64,000 nucleotides of DNA, from the NCBI GenBank assembly GCA_951812305.1, contig CATOSB010000008.1, forward strand, positions 620,001-684,000. Reading direction: 5' to 3'. This document shows positions 26,477 to 36,386 of this stretch, piece by piece. Each line of letters opens with the position of its first letter. The stretch's first letter is position 1. A model generated the notes under the pieces. It was not told the DNA's origin and did no database searches. It worked only from the letters and a program-made list of their open reading frames with translations. A program made the position numbers and the translations under genes. The stretch comes from an uncultured Paracoccaceae bacterium (GTDB taxonomy: Bacteria > Pseudomonadota > Alphaproteobacteria > Rhodobacterales > Rhodobacteraceae).

Positions 26477-28120
26477 CTATACCAGCCGAGACATTTCTTT
26501 TGCGGCCCGCACGAAGTCGGCGAACAAAGGGTGTGGCTTAAACGGTTTTGACTTTAACTCGGGGTGAAATTGAACGCCGATGAACCACGGGTGATCTGCC
26601 CATTCCACGATCTCGGGCAAACGCCCATCCGGCGACATGCCGGAGAATTTCAGCCCTTGCTGCTCCAGCGCTTCTTTGTACTTGATGTCCACTTCGTAAC
26701 GGTGACGGTGACGTTCATCGATGGCCAGGTTGCCGTAAATACCGGCCACACGCGAACCCTTGGACAGCGCCGCGTCATAGGCGCCAAGGCGCATTGTGCC
26801 GCCCTTGTCGTCGCCCACCTTGCGTTCCACCTTGTGGTTACCCTGTACCCATTCTTTCAGATGATAGACCACGGGCGTGAAACGTTTCTCGCCCGCCTCA
26901 TGATCAAATTCCTCCGACCCTGCATCCGACACACCGCCCATATTGCGCGCGGCTTCGATCACAGCCATCTGCATCCCCAGACAAATGCCCAAATAGGGCA
27001 CCTTGTGTGTGCGGGCGAATTCGGCGGCCTTGATTTTGCCCTCGGTCCCGCGCTCGCCGAAGCCACCGGGCACCAGAATTGCGTTATAGGGTTCCAGATG
27101 AGGGGTCGGGTCTTCCTTTTCGAAAATCTCGGCATCGATCCAGTCGGCCTTCACCTTCACCCGGTTCGCCATGCCGCCATGCGTCAGCGCCTCAGCAATG
27201 GATTTATAGGCATCCTCAAGCTGTGTGTATTTGCCGACGATGGCCACTCGCACCTCGCCCTCGGCGTGATGGATGCGGTCTTCGACATCTTCCCAACGTG
27301 TCAGGTCAGGTTTCGGCGCCGGGCTGATCTGAAACGCGTCCAGCACCGCCTGATCAAGCCCCACATTGTGATAGGCCATCGGCGCCTCATAGATCGATTT
27401 CAGATCATAGGCCGGAATGACATCGGCGGGCCGCACGTTACAGAACAACGCGATTTTCGCGCGCTCCTTCTCTGGGATTTCATGCTCTGACCGGCAGACC
27501 AGAATATCCGGTTGCAGCCCGATGGAGCGTAGCTCCTTGACCGAGTGTTGCGTCGGTTTGGTCTTCAACTCGCCCGACGCCGCCAGAAACGGCAGCAATG
27601 TCAGGTGCATGAAAATGCACTGCCCGCGCGGCTTGTCCTGACTGAACTGCCGGATGGCTTCGAAAAAGGGCAAGCCTTCGATGTCGCCTACCGTGCCGCC
27701 GATTTCACACAGCATGAAATCGACCTCGTCCTCGCCAATTGAAATCCACTCTTTGATTTCGTTGGTCACATGCGGGATGACCTGAATGGTCTTGCCCAGG
27801 TAATCGCCGCGGCGCTCTTTCTCCAACACGTTGGAATATATCCGCCCCGATGACACTGAATCCGTGTTGCGCGCAGCAACGCCTGTGAAGCGCTCGTAAT
27901 GCCCAAGATCCAGATCGGTCTCGGCCCCGTCATCGGTGACAAAGACCTCGCCATGCTCAAACGGCGACATCGTTCCGGGGTCGACGTTCAGGTAAGGATC
28001 AAGCTTGCGCAGCCGCACCTTGAACCCACGCGCCTGCAACAGTGCGCCCAAAGCGGCAGATGTCAGCCCCTTTCCGAGAGACGAAACCACACCACCTGTA
28101 ATGAAAATAAACCGCGCCAT
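26477..28120 (-). CDS. pyrG: CTP synthase
   Basis: 547 residues, full length. N-terminal amidoligase with ITGGVVSSLGKGLTSA P-loop, DPGTMSPFEHGEVFVTDDG and EIGGTVGDIEGLPF; C-terminal glutamine amidotransferase with GFGERG, nucleophile Cys in GICLGMQ (about residue 378) and WFIGVQFHPEL. It makes CTP from UTP, ATP and glutamine. It lies 165 bp downstream of secG on the same strand, a common alphaproteobacterial neighbour. Confidence 0.97.
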   Translation of the reverse strand: MARFIFITGGVVSSLGKGLTSAALGALLQARGFKVRLRKLDPYLNVDPGTMSPFEHGEVFVTDDGAETDLDLGHYERFTGVAARNTDSVSSGRIYSNVLEKERRGDYLGKTIQVIPHVTNEIKEWISIGEDEVDFMLCEIGGTVGDIEGLPFFEAIRQFSQDKPRGQCIFMHLTLLPFLAASGELKTKPTQHSVKELRSIGLQPDILVCRSEHEIPEKERAKIALFCNVRPADVIPAYDLKSIYEAPMAYHNVGLDQAVLDAFQISPAPKPDLTRWEDVEDRIHHAEGEVRVAIVGKYTQLEDAYKSIAEALTHGGMANRVKVKADWIDAEIFEKEDPTPHLEPYNAILVPGGFGERGTEGKIKAAEFARTHKVPYLGICLGMQMAVIEAARNMGGVSDAGSEEFDHEAGEKRFTPVVYHLKEWVQGNHKVERKVGDDKGGTMRLGAYDAALSKGSRVAGIYGNLAIDERHRHRYEVDIKYKEALEQQGLKFSGMSPDGRLPEIVEWADHPWFIGVQFHPELKSKPFKPHPLFADFVRAAKEMSRLV

Positions 28121-28285
28121 AGGCCCGTGCGCCCCCCGTGAATTTCTGGTGTCAGCGTCGCGATTCGGCTGCCCGAATCCGCCTGATCCACGGGATTTGA
28201 CTCCTACTGCAGATCGCAGATTTAGGCAAGGCGATCCCCAGATGAAGTGGTCAGTTTTTTAATGACCGCAAATATTGGTAAAGAT

Positions 28286-28639
28286 TTAGTCTGCCCGAGG
28301 TGGCAGAAGACCTTCGTCATCGCCTGATGGTGGCAGCAATTCATCTGCCGCGGGCACGGCCGCCGGAGCCTCTTCGGTGCCTTGAGCACCCAACCGGTCA
28401 ATCACCGACGTTCCAGCCGTGTCACGCGTGGCCAGAATGGTCATCAACAGGCACATCACCATAAAGGCCGCACCAAGAATCCAGGTCAGTTTACCCAGTG
28501 CTGTCGCCGCCGAACGCCCCGACACCACACCACCGCCGCCACCGATCCCCAGACCGCCGCCTTCAGAGCGCTGCATCAGCACGATGCCGATCAACGCCAG
28601 AGCGAGAATAAGAAGGATAATCAGGATGACGTTTTCCAT
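28286..28639 (-). CDS. secG: Preprotein translocase subunit SecG
   Basis: 117 residues. First membrane helix VILIILLILALALIGIVLMQ, then the signature QRSEGGGLGIGGGGGVVSGR, then a second helix (LTWILGAAFMVMCLLMTILA), and a disordered acidic/Ala-rich C-terminal tail common in alphaproteobacterial SecG. It is part of the SecYEG channel in the inner membrane. Confidence 0.93.
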   Translation of the reverse strand: MENVILIILLILALALIGIVLMQRSEGGGLGIGGGGGVVSGRSAATALGKLTWILGAAFMVMCLLMTILATRDTAGTSVIDRLGAQGTEEAPAAVPAADELLPPSGDDEGLLPPRAD

Positions 28640-29241
28640 GCGGAAACCCTATGCCTTGCAACAGGGGGTACGTAAAGGCTGATCGTCCACGGTGCAAGGG
28701 GCATTGGCGCTATGGCATTTGTGCCAAAAGTCGGTCAGGGCATGATTGCACCTACGACATGTCCGCCACAGGTTGGCTCGGTACAGCGCCATGCATTAAA
28801 CATTGCCTCCGCTTTCTGAAAATCGTTCGCCCAACGATCAATATCGAGATCATGTGGCCCGAAACTGGGAAAAAACACGACGCCGCGTTCTGTCAGAACC
28901 CGAATAGTGCAGTATTTCGATTTTCCGCGACAAATCGCGGTCTGATGAACCCGCCCGCCTTCGTCGGTCAAGAAAAAGACCGTGCTGCCTGAGCGGTATT
29001 CCAGAATCCTTTGACCGGGCAGCTCGGTCGATTTTGTCATCGGCGAATGTGGCGAGTCCGGAAAGGCGAATATCGTCGTCCCGTTATAAACTGCGCCAGA
29101 ATTGTCGAGACTATAGTACATCTCAAAGTCATGCAGGATCGGGTCGGGGGACAACCGAACAGTCATATGGCGCGGGATGCCTTTGATATGCCGGCACCCT
29201 CCGGCATATTTGGGTCTGTTTGTTGAATAACAATATTCAAC

Positions 29242-30841
29242 GTAACTCCCAAGCACCCCCCACGTTTGAGTGTTATTGTCAGTTTTATGGTGAGTCGAAT
29301 TTGCCATTTTGCGCGTGTTTTTTTCTTTCTTGTCTGAATTCTGTGGCGCCGGGTTGATTTCTCTGAATCAGTGGTGGGATGGATCAGGTTGCCGCCCTTG
29401 AACAACTTCTCGCCACGGCTCTGCGTCGGATCGCTGAGCTTGAAGCTGCGTTGGCGAGCATGGCGGAAGAGATCACGGACCTGCGCCGACAGTTGGCCAA
29501 GAACAGCAGCAATAGCAGCAAGCCCCCTTCAAGTGATGGCCTGAAGAAGCCAGCCCCGCGCAGCCTGCGTGGCAAATCCGGAAAGAAAAGTGGCGGCCAA
29601 GTTGGCCACCGGGGCGACACCCTGCGCCAGACGTCAACACCCGACTTTGTCGAACGGCATGAGGCGACGCATTGCAGCGCCTGTCAGAGCGCCCTGACGG
29701 CGGAGATGGTGAAAGGGATCGAGAAGCGTCAGGTGTTCGACTTGCCTGCGCCACGCCTGGAGGTCACCGAGCATCAGGCGGCGGTTTATTGTTGCGACCA
29801 TTGTCGAGCCACGACGACGGCTGGCTTTCCCGATGGCGTGGCCGCGCATGTGCAATATGGCACGCGCATGCGGGCAGTGGCGGTCTATTGCAATGTTCAG
29901 CAGCTGATACCCGAGGATCGGGTCTGCCAGCTTATGCGCGACCTGTTTGGGGCCACCAGCTTGTGCGCGGCCAGCGTGACCAACTGGACGCGCGGCGCGG
30001 CAAATAAGATGGGTGTCGTGGTTGAACACATTCTCGCCCGGCTTGCCGAAGGCGGCGTTCGGCATCTGGACGAGACCGGACTTCGTGTTGCCGGCAAGCT
30101 GCACTGGCTGCACACGATCTGCGATACCGCCTTCACCCATTACCGCATCAGCGCCAAACGCGGTGCTGTTCCAACCTTCCTGACCGGCGGGACGATCATT
30201 CATGATCACTGGAAACCCTACTACGCCCATATGAGCGGAGTGGACGCCCACGCCCTCTGCGGGGCGCATCACTTGCGCGAACTCAAGGCCATCGAAGAGA
30301 TCGAAAAAGAGCCTTGGGCGACGGAGATGAGCGCAGTGCTTCATAGCGCCAATCAGCTCAGATGCGCGGCTCAGGATCAAGGCGAGACCGAACTCCCGGA
30401 ACTGGTTCGCCAGGGTATAGTCACCAGATACATGGCGATCCTCGCCAAGGGGCTCGCCTTCCACGAACGCCAGCCCCCGCTGGCCAAAAGCCCCGGCACC
30501 CGCGGCCGAAAAGCCAGGCGGCCAGGCCACAACCTGCTCCTCCGCCTGCGTGACTACCGCGATGACGTTTTGCGATTCATCGCCGACTTCGCGGTCCCAT
30601 TCACAAACAATCAGGCCGAACAGGACCTGCGCATGATGAAGCTGCGCATGAAAATCTCGGGCACCTTCCGCACCCTCGAGGGCGCGCGGGTCTTCGCCGA
30701 CATCAGGTCCGTCATCTCGACGGCCAGAAAACACCGGTTCAACATCCTGGAAATCCTGACCCTGTCACCACCTCAGATCATCGCACGGCTCTGACGGAAC
30801 AAAACCCCGCAACCCTATCGGACAGGGTGCTTGGGAGTTAC
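29242..30841 (+). mobile_element. IS-C copy 1, IS66-family element with single transposase gene
   Basis: 1600 bp with 17-bp perfect terminal inverted repeats GTAACTCCCAAGCACCC, flanked by the 8-bp duplication TATTCAAC at 29234-29241 and 30842-30849. Ends starting GTAA and an 8-bp duplication are IS66-family features. Only a TnpC-like gene is present, without tnpA/tnpB, like the ISBst12 subgroup. It interrupts a minus-strand membrane-protein gene. Confidence 0.94.
29379..30794 (+). CDS. IS66-family transposase (TnpC-type)
   Basis: 471 residues. N-terminal coiled coil (QLLATALRRIAELEAALASM), the linker NSSNSSKPPSSDGLKKP characteristic of IS66 TnpC, a zinc-finger-like CSACQ...CCDHC region, and the DDE core with RHLDETGLRVAG, IIHDHWKPYYAH and TNNQAEQDLRMMKLRMKISG. 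Length and motif order are complete, so the protein is probably active. Confidence 0.95.
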   Translation: MDQVAALEQLLATALRRIAELEAALASMAEEITDLRRQLAKNSSNSSKPPSSDGLKKPAPRSLRGKSGKKSGGQVGHRGDTLRQTSTPDFVERHEATHCSACQSALTAEMVKGIEKRQVFDLPAPRLEVTEHQAAVYCCDHCRATTTAGFPDGVAAHVQYGTRMRAVAVYCNVQQLIPEDRVCQLMRDLFGATSLCAASVTNWTRGAANKMGVVVEHILARLAEGGVRHLDETGLRVAGKLHWLHTICDTAFTHYRISAKRGAVPTFLTGGTIIHDHWKPYYAHMSGVDAHALCGAHHLRELKAIEEIEKEPWATEMSAVLHSANQLRCAAQDQGETELPELVRQGIVTRYMAILAKGLAFHERQPPLAKSPGTRGRKARRPGHNLLLRLRDYRDDVLRFIADFAVPFTNNQAEQDLRMMKLRMKISGTFRTLEGARVFADIRSVISTARKHRFNILEILTLSPPQIIARL

Positions 30842-31215
30842 TATTCAACCAGTAATTCAAACGATTGGCCGGGTTGATCGGTGCCGTAAGGGCCATAGTG
30901 CCGAGGGATGGCGTAGGGCTCATCACCGACATATCGCAAAATGAAATCCGGCTGAGGATTTGTTAAGCGCACATATGCGCGCCCGCCCACATGACCCGCG
31001 ACCAAAGCCCCTAACAACGCCAGCATGACCATTCCGTGAATGCGCCGACAAAAAATCGAAATCGCGGTCGCAACAACAATGGCCGCCAAGGCAACATAAG
31101 CGGCATGATTCATGATCGCCTCGTGCGCGTTCGCGCCGTCCTGCATCGGGTGGTAAAAGGAACTGAGCCCGAACATCAGGCCGCGCACCATGTTGAGAAG
31201 TGCAAACACGACCAA

Positions 31216-31516
31216 CAGCCAACTGATTGCCAGGAATATGGGTTAAGTGTGTCGATGGGTTCGCTCCGGACTGTGCTCTGTGAAATCTAGGCGCGAACCG
31301 GCCCCTTGTAAGGTCATGAATTCATTGCCTTTACGGGCGCATTTATCCCCAATCGCAAATCAATCCAGCGGCGAGGTGCCGACTGGAAACGCAGCCGGAA
31401 CAATTGCATCACGCCGACTGACCCTGCAAAACCGTGCGATGCGGCGTTTTTTGGTGTTCCCCTGAAGATGTGGCTTCGATATACGCCGATGGGTTTCGCA
31501 AATCGAAGGATCGTAC
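31216..31516. other. Intergenic region upstream of purA
   Basis: About 300 bp between the 5' end of the IS66-split gene and purA, which point away from each other, so promoters for both are expected. No clear -35/-10 pair, riboswitch or small gene was identified. A GC-rich stretch ending GCGGCGTTTTTTGG (31441-31454) resembles the end of a terminator but lacks a good 5' arm. Confidence 0.4.
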
Positions 31517-32812
31517 ATGGCCAATGTCGTCGTTGTCGGCGCCCAGTGGGGTGACGAGGGGAAGGGCAAGATCGTCGACTGGCTGTCGGAACGTGCCGAT
31601 GTGATCGCGCGGTTTCAGGGCGGCCATAATGCCGGCCATACGCTTGTTGTCGGTGAAGAAGTTTATAAACTCCACGCGCTTCCGTCCGGTGTGGTTCGCC
31701 CCGGAAAGTTGTCGGTCATCGGCAACGGCGTTGTGCTGGACCCCTGGCATCTGGTGAAAGAGATCGAGACAATCCGCTCTCAAGGCGTTGAAATCACGCC
31801 TGAAACTCTGATGGTCGCAGAAAATACACCTTTGATCCTGCCGATCCACGGCGAATTGGACCGGGCCCGGGAAGAGGCCGCCAGCAAGGGAACCAAGATT
31901 GGCACCACTGGTCGCGGCATTGGTCCGGCCTATGAAGACAAGGTTGGCCGCCGCGCCGTGCGCGTCGCGGACCTGGCCGATGATGCCACGCTGGAAGCCC
32001 GCGTAGATCGCGCGCTCCAGCACCACGATCCGCTGCGCCGTGGTCTTGGGATCGACCCGATTGACCGCGACGCATTGGCTGCGCAACTGAAAGAAATTGC
32101 GCCGAAAATCCTGCAATACGCCGCGCCTGTCTGGAAGATACTGACCGAGGCACAGAAATCCGGCAAACGCATCCTGTTTGAAGGCGCGCAAGGCGCGCTC
32201 CTGGACATCGATTTCGGCACATATCCATTTGTGACGTCCTCAAATGTGATCGCGGGGCAGGCGGCGACGGGTGCGGGGCTTGGACCCGGCGCCATCGATT
32301 TCGTACTTGGCATTGTCAAAGCCTACACCACGCGTGTGGGTGAGGGGCCGTTTCCAACTGAGCTTTTGGATAATGACGGTCAGCGATTGGGCGAGCGTGG
32401 CCATGAATTCGGCACCACAACGGGGCGTAAACGGCGCTGCGGATGGTTCGATGCCTGTCTTGTGCGCCAGACCTGCGCAACATCGGGCGTAAAGGGCATC
32501 GCGTTGACGAAGCTTGACGTGCTGGACGGTTTTGAAACGTTGAAGATTTGCACCGGCTACGAACTTGACGGCAAGCACTTCGACTACCTGCCCACAGCCG
32601 CCGACCAACAGGCGCGGTGCGTGCCGGTGTATGAAGAAATGAACGGTTGGTCAGAATCGACTGAAGGTGCGCGCTCCTGGGCTGATCTTCCGGCGGAAGC
32701 GGTGAAATACGTTCGCCGCATCGAAGAGCTGATCGGCTGTCCGGTCGCCCTGCTTTCGACGTCACCCGAGCGCGACGACACAATCCTTGTTACCGATCCT
32801 TTTGCTGACTGA
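31517..32812 (+). CDS. purA: Adenylosuccinate synthase
   Basis: 431 residues, full length. N-terminal GAQWGDEGKGKIVDWL P-loop-like GTP site, GGHNAGHTL, TTGRGIGPAYEDK, EGAQGALLDIDFGTYPFVTS and C-terminal LSTSPERDDTI. It converts IMP and aspartate to adenylosuccinate with GTP in AMP synthesis. The DUF2842 gene starts two bases after its stop, indicating cotranscription. Confidence 0.97.
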   Translation: MANVVVVGAQWGDEGKGKIVDWLSERADVIARFQGGHNAGHTLVVGEEVYKLHALPSGVVRPGKLSVIGNGVVLDPWHLVKEIETIRSQGVEITPETLMVAENTPLILPIHGELDRAREEAASKGTKIGTTGRGIGPAYEDKVGRRAVRVADLADDATLEARVDRALQHHDPLRRGLGIDPIDRDALAAQLKEIAPKILQYAAPVWKILTEAQKSGKRILFEGAQGALLDIDFGTYPFVTSSNVIAGQAATGAGLGPGAIDFVLGIVKAYTTRVGEGPFPTELLDNDGQRLGERGHEFGTTTGRKRRCGWFDACLVRQTCATSGVKGIALTKLDVLDGFETLKICTGYELDGKHFDYLPTAADQQARCVPVYEEMNGWSESTEGARSWADLPAEAVKYVRRIEELIGCPVALLSTSPERDDTILVTDPFAD

Positions 32813-32813
32813 C

Positions 32814-33041
32814 ATGGCCCTTACCCACAAATCGCGCCGCCGCTGGTCGCTGGTAATTCTGTTGATCGGCTTGCCGATCTACGTCGTCGCGGCTGTAAGC
32901 CTTGTGAATCTGTTCGACCGCCCCGGATTTGTGATCGAGCTGTTGATCTACATCGTCCTTGGCATTCTGTGGGCCATCCCTTTTCGTCATGTCTTCAAAG
33001 GCATCGGCAGGGCTGACCCGGAAAAAGAAAGGGCGGAGTGA
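32814..33041 (+). CDS. DUF2842 small membrane protein
   Basis: 75 residues from ATG 32814: THKSRRRWSLVILLIGLPIY, two membrane helices (LVILLIGLPIYVVAAVSLV; LLIYIVLGILWAIPF) and a short acidic tail. This is the DUF2842 pattern of alphaproteobacteria, function unknown. Its position right behind purA is typical. Confidence 0.8.
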   Translation: MALTHKSRRRWSLVILLIGLPIYVVAAVSLVNLFDRPGFVIELLIYIVLGILWAIPFRHVFKGIGRADPEKERAE

Positions 33042-33058
33042 TCGTCGATCACCCCGCC
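33032..33058. terminator. Strong hairpin at the end of purA-DUF2842
   Basis: GGCGG(A)GTGATC, loop GTC, GATCAC(C)CCGCC overlaps the DUF2842 stop codon. A second perfect hairpin CTCACCG/CGGTGAG follows at 33066-33081. They lie between convergent genes and probably end transcription from both sides, although no long T run follows either. Confidence 0.6.
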
Positions 33059-33096
33059 AAGTAAACTCACCGCTCGGTGAGCACACGAATTTCGGT

Positions 33097-35577
33097 TTAT
33101 GCAGTGTTGGCGCGCGGTTCATCGCTGTTTTGTGGATGGAACCGGCTTTTTTCAGCCAACAGGAACTGGCCGCGCTGAATGCGGTGGATGCGACCCTCGC
33201 GCAAAAGAATCCCAAATGCACGCAGGCCATCTTCGCGCGTGACCGACCCATCCGGGAACATGCCGAGCATACGGTGCATGATCTGTGGGCGGGTGTTGAA
33301 GTTGGCGCCTTCGACGAACATGCCGAATGCCAGTGAGGCCTCGATAAATTCGGTCACACCTTCGGCACCGGTTTCAGCGATATATCCCTGAAAATCCTCG
33401 CCACTGCCAAACATGTTGCCGGCGGCGCTGTCTTCGCCGGTGGCGCCGTCATTGACGAACAGCTCGTTTTCCGCGTCGAAGTCGATATCGGTCGACATTA
33501 CCCGGCGCGGCATGACCGGCGTAGCCGGCTCGGCATTTTCATCCTTGTCGACACGCTGTTCAGACACCAGCATCAATGGCGGCATTTTGCGTTCCGTGCG
33601 TGGGCGGGTTGTTGAGGATTCAGACACTTCCGGCTTCACAGGAGTTGGCGTCGGCGCCTCGTCCTCGTCCTCGCGTGTATCACGCACGACGTGGGCGAGG
33701 TCATCGCGATACATGTCCATTGCGCGCGCCGTTTGGGCTTCTTCTTCGGCTTTTGCCGAATCGCCATCTGCACGCACGGCTGCAACGGCAGCCTTCAGCG
33801 TTGCGATGGCAGACCGGCGGCGCGTGCCGTCATTGTCTTCCATCGCGCTGTCGGTGCGTGCCAGCAGACGCTCAACCGATGCATCATCGGCATCCACATC
33901 GCTGGCGCGGCGCTGCGGCGCCTCTTCCTGTGCGTCGCCGGACGCTTCGGCAACCAGATCTTCGAGATCACTGGCAATGTGCTGCTCTGATTCGGATACT
34001 TCAGGTGCTTCCTGCGCGTCCGTTTCCGGCGTATCGGTCAACTCGTCGGCAATGGCCGAGAAATCGATGCCGTCTTCTGCGTCCATTTCATCGGAAGCAT
34101 CAGGTTCACCAAGAACACCAGCCGCATCGCGTTCAACCTCGGCCAGTTCCTTGACAAGATCATCTTCGTCCTCTGCGGACAGGCCGGTTTCGCCAAGCGT
34201 CTCGCGGATTTCAGCTTCGCCGGTTGCGTGGGGCATGTCGTCTGCCGCGCCAGCTTCCGCGTCTTCCTCGATCTCTTCGAACTGCTCTTCAAATTCGGCG
34301 CGCGACACTTTCGCGACCCGCACTTTCAATTCGGATTTTTCGTCCGCTTCGGCGCTGTCACCCTCTTCCTCGGAGTCAAGGAAGGGAGAAAGATCCAGGG
34401 GTTCATCAACGAACTCGCCAACTTCTTCCTCGGTTTCAGCGTCTTCAGCAACGGGCGCCTCATCAGGGTCATCTGCCATGTCGCCAATCACCGAAGACAG
34501 ATCGATCGGGGCTTCATCTTCTGCAGTTAAATCCGGTTCCGGCGCGGTGTCGTCGCTGTCAGACAGCATGGCCGCCAACGTGTCGGTTTCGACATCGGTT
34601 TCGGCCGATGTTTCTTCACCGCTGGCCGTTTCGACATCCATCTCCATGCCGGAAAGGTCGAAATCATCGTCGGCGTCTTCTTCGCTGACCGCTTCAATTT
34701 GCTCTTCCGTAACGGCTGCCTCGCCGCCGAAAACCTCGACAACGGGTGCGTCGTCTTCGACATCGATAACCGGTTCGTCGATTTCTACGTCAAGGACGGG
34801 CTCTTCAGCTTCGGCTTCGGTTTCGACGACATCGTCTTCGAACGCTTCTTCTTCAGCCGTGTCCTCTTCGAAAGTGTCTTCAGCAAGCGCATCTTCTTCG
34901 GGCTGCTGATCTTCGGCGATGTCGCTTGCCGCGCCTTCGTCATCAAAAGCGGAAATTTCATCATTCTCGTCTGAAGTTTCCACATCAGACGCATCGTCGT
35001 CGGCAACGACTTCGCCGACCTGCGGCGCATCCTCGACATCAGCTGCATCAAAAGCAACTTCAGCCGCCGGTGCTTGCACCTGACCTTCGGCGTGTTCATC
35101 TTCAGAAAACACCGTATTCATCAGAGGCTCAGCCTCGTTCCGCGAGCGAGCGACGGCGGCGCGGATACGGGCGAGCTTCTGGGCAACGGTTTCGTTTTCG
35201 GGGATGTCGCCAACGATGGTTCCGACCGCCTCGGCGGGAACAACGATTGGCGCATTGTCAGCCTCGGTTTCCGCTTCGGCTTCTACGTTTGGGGAGGTGT
35301 CAGCGACCTCTTCAGACTGGTCTTCTACCTGACGCAGGACAACGCCATTATCCTCGACCTTCGATTCAACGCGCTTCTGAATCTCACGCTCGGCAATCCG
35401 GTGCAGCATCTCGGCATCCGGCGTCGGTGGTTCGGCACCGAAATAACGATCCTCGGACGCGAGGTCACGGAAGTATTCCGCGATAGAGCGCATCGTGTTG
35501 AACGGGTCGTCAAACCCTTCCAACGTGCACGAGAAGGTTCCATAGGAAACCGTCAGGATTTTACTGGCATTAACCAT
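33097..35577 (-). CDS. Large acidic, mostly disordered protein of unknown function
   Basis: 826 residues in three parts. Residues 1-75 are ordered and look conserved (KILTVSYGTFSCTLEGFDDP, MRSIAEYFRDLASEDRYFGA, HRIAEREIQKRVES). Residues about 80-690 are a Glu/Asp/Ala-rich low-complexity region. The last 110 residues are ordered again (VTEFIEASLAFGMFVEGANF, RPQIMHRMLGMFPDGSVTRE, RAFGILLREGRIHRIQRG), resembling a small helical or winged-helix domain. No signal peptide or membrane segment. It may be a long scaffold linking two small binding domains; no function is assigned. The opposite-strand Ser-rich frame is a shadow. Confidence 0.8.
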   Translation of the reverse strand: MVNASKILTVSYGTFSCTLEGFDDPFNTMRSIAEYFRDLASEDRYFGAEPPTPDAEMLHRIAEREIQKRVESKVEDNGVVLRQVEDQSEEVADTSPNVEAEAETEADNAPIVVPAEAVGTIVGDIPENETVAQKLARIRAAVARSRNEAEPLMNTVFSEDEHAEGQVQAPAAEVAFDAADVEDAPQVGEVVADDDASDVETSDENDEISAFDDEGAASDIAEDQQPEEDALAEDTFEEDTAEEEAFEDDVVETEAEAEEPVLDVEIDEPVIDVEDDAPVVEVFGGEAAVTEEQIEAVSEEDADDDFDLSGMEMDVETASGEETSAETDVETDTLAAMLSDSDDTAPEPDLTAEDEAPIDLSSVIGDMADDPDEAPVAEDAETEEEVGEFVDEPLDLSPFLDSEEEGDSAEADEKSELKVRVAKVSRAEFEEQFEEIEEDAEAGAADDMPHATGEAEIRETLGETGLSAEDEDDLVKELAEVERDAAGVLGEPDASDEMDAEDGIDFSAIADELTDTPETDAQEAPEVSESEQHIASDLEDLVAEASGDAQEEAPQRRASDVDADDASVERLLARTDSAMEDNDGTRRRSAIATLKAAVAAVRADGDSAKAEEEAQTARAMDMYRDDLAHVVRDTREDEDEAPTPTPVKPEVSESSTTRPRTERKMPPLMLVSEQRVDKDENAEPATPVMPRRVMSTDIDFDAENELFVNDGATGEDSAAGNMFGSGEDFQGYIAETGAEGVTEFIEASLAFGMFVEGANFNTRPQIMHRMLGMFPDGSVTREDGLRAFGILLREGRIHRIQRGQFLLAEKSRFHPQNSDEPRANTA

Positions 35578-35717
35578 CGTTCAGTCGCTTTCTCCCCCGA
35601 TCCAGCACAGTTCGTTTACCATGCAGTGGTTCCAAAATCAGAACAGAACTAGGTTTTTCGCGGTATTTTTTCTTGGTCAGATTGTGGCGTGTTTCCAAAT
35701 ATAGCATTAATCGGGGC

Positions 35718-36386
35718 ATGTCGGCAGAGATTGTTCAAGCATCAGAAATAGTGACCTTGATCGGTCCTGTCGAGGTTAGCAGCGAAGTGTTGACCGAGTC
35801 TTTATCTTTGGGAACGCACATTTTTGCGGTTGACGGCGGCGCGGATCAGGCATTGGCGCGCGGATTGCGACCAGAGGTCGTGCTGGGTGATTTTGATTCG
35901 ATGTCAGAAAGCGCCCGCAATGAGCTTTCATCTGCCCGGTTCGTTCATACGGAAAATCAGCATCGCACGGATTTTGACAAGGCGCTTTCGCAATTGGCGG
36001 CGCCTTTGATTCTTGCGATTGGGTTTACTGGCAAGCGGCTGGATCACGAGCTGGCGGTCTATAATGCGCTTCTGGCAAATGCGGGTCGCGCGGTTGTTGT
36101 CGTGGGCGCGGTGGACATCTGTTTTCACCTGAAAGGGCCGCTTGAACTTCAGACAGAACCGGGCACGCGCGTGTCGCTGTTTCCGATGGCGGAAGTCGCG
36201 TGCAAATCCACCGGGCTGCTTTGGCCGACGGACCATCTGAATTTTGCACCGTGGGGACGGGTTGGCACATCGAACGAGGCGGCGGCAGAAAGCTTTACGC
36301 TTACACCATCGGGGCCGGGAATGTTGGTGATCCTGCCGCGGGCAATGCTGGCTCAGGTCGCCGCGGCGCTGACCCTTTCGCGCTGA
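35718..36386 (+). CDS. Thiamine diphosphokinase
   Basis: 222 residues from ATG 35718. AVDGGADQALARGLRPEVVL, GDFDSM, HTENQHRTDFDKAL and GFTGKRLDHELA are the diagnostic TPK motifs for thiamine and ATP binding. It pyrophosphorylates thiamine to TPP. Its 3' end overlaps the convergent EamA gene by 34 bp. Confidence 0.9.
   Translation: MSAEIVQASEIVTLIGPVEVSSEVLTESLSLGTHIFAVDGGADQALARGLRPEVVLGDFDSMSESARNELSSARFVHTENQHRTDFDKALSQLAAPLILAIGFTGKRLDHELAVYNALLANAGRAVVVVGAVDICFHLKGPLELQTEPGTRVSLFPMAEVACKSTGLLWPTDHLNFAPWGRVGTSNEAAAESFTLTPSGPGMLVILPRAMLAQVAAALTLSR

Larger units (their letters stand above)
28735..31215 (-). pseudogene. Membrane-protein gene of unknown function split by IS-C copy 1
   Basis: Deleting IS-C (29242-30841) and one 8-bp duplication joins FELLVE to YCYSTNRPKYAGG in frame. 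The rebuilt protein has about 290 residues: membrane helices (AAYVALAAIVVATAISIFC, GMVMLALLGALVAGHVGG), then a soluble domain (PRHMTVRLSPDPILHDFEMY, TIFAFPDSPH, ERGVVFFPSFGPHDLDIDRW). No family recognised. The start is unclear: only TTG 31215 or upstream CTG/ATA codons fit, because a stop lies 36 bases further up. As it stands the 5' fragment stops at the IS junction. Confidence 0.75.

Noticed and set aside
33413..34909. 498-codon Ser-rich plus-strand frame
   Set aside because: It is the antisense shadow of the Glu/Asp-rich region (GAA/GAT codons read as Ser on the other strand).
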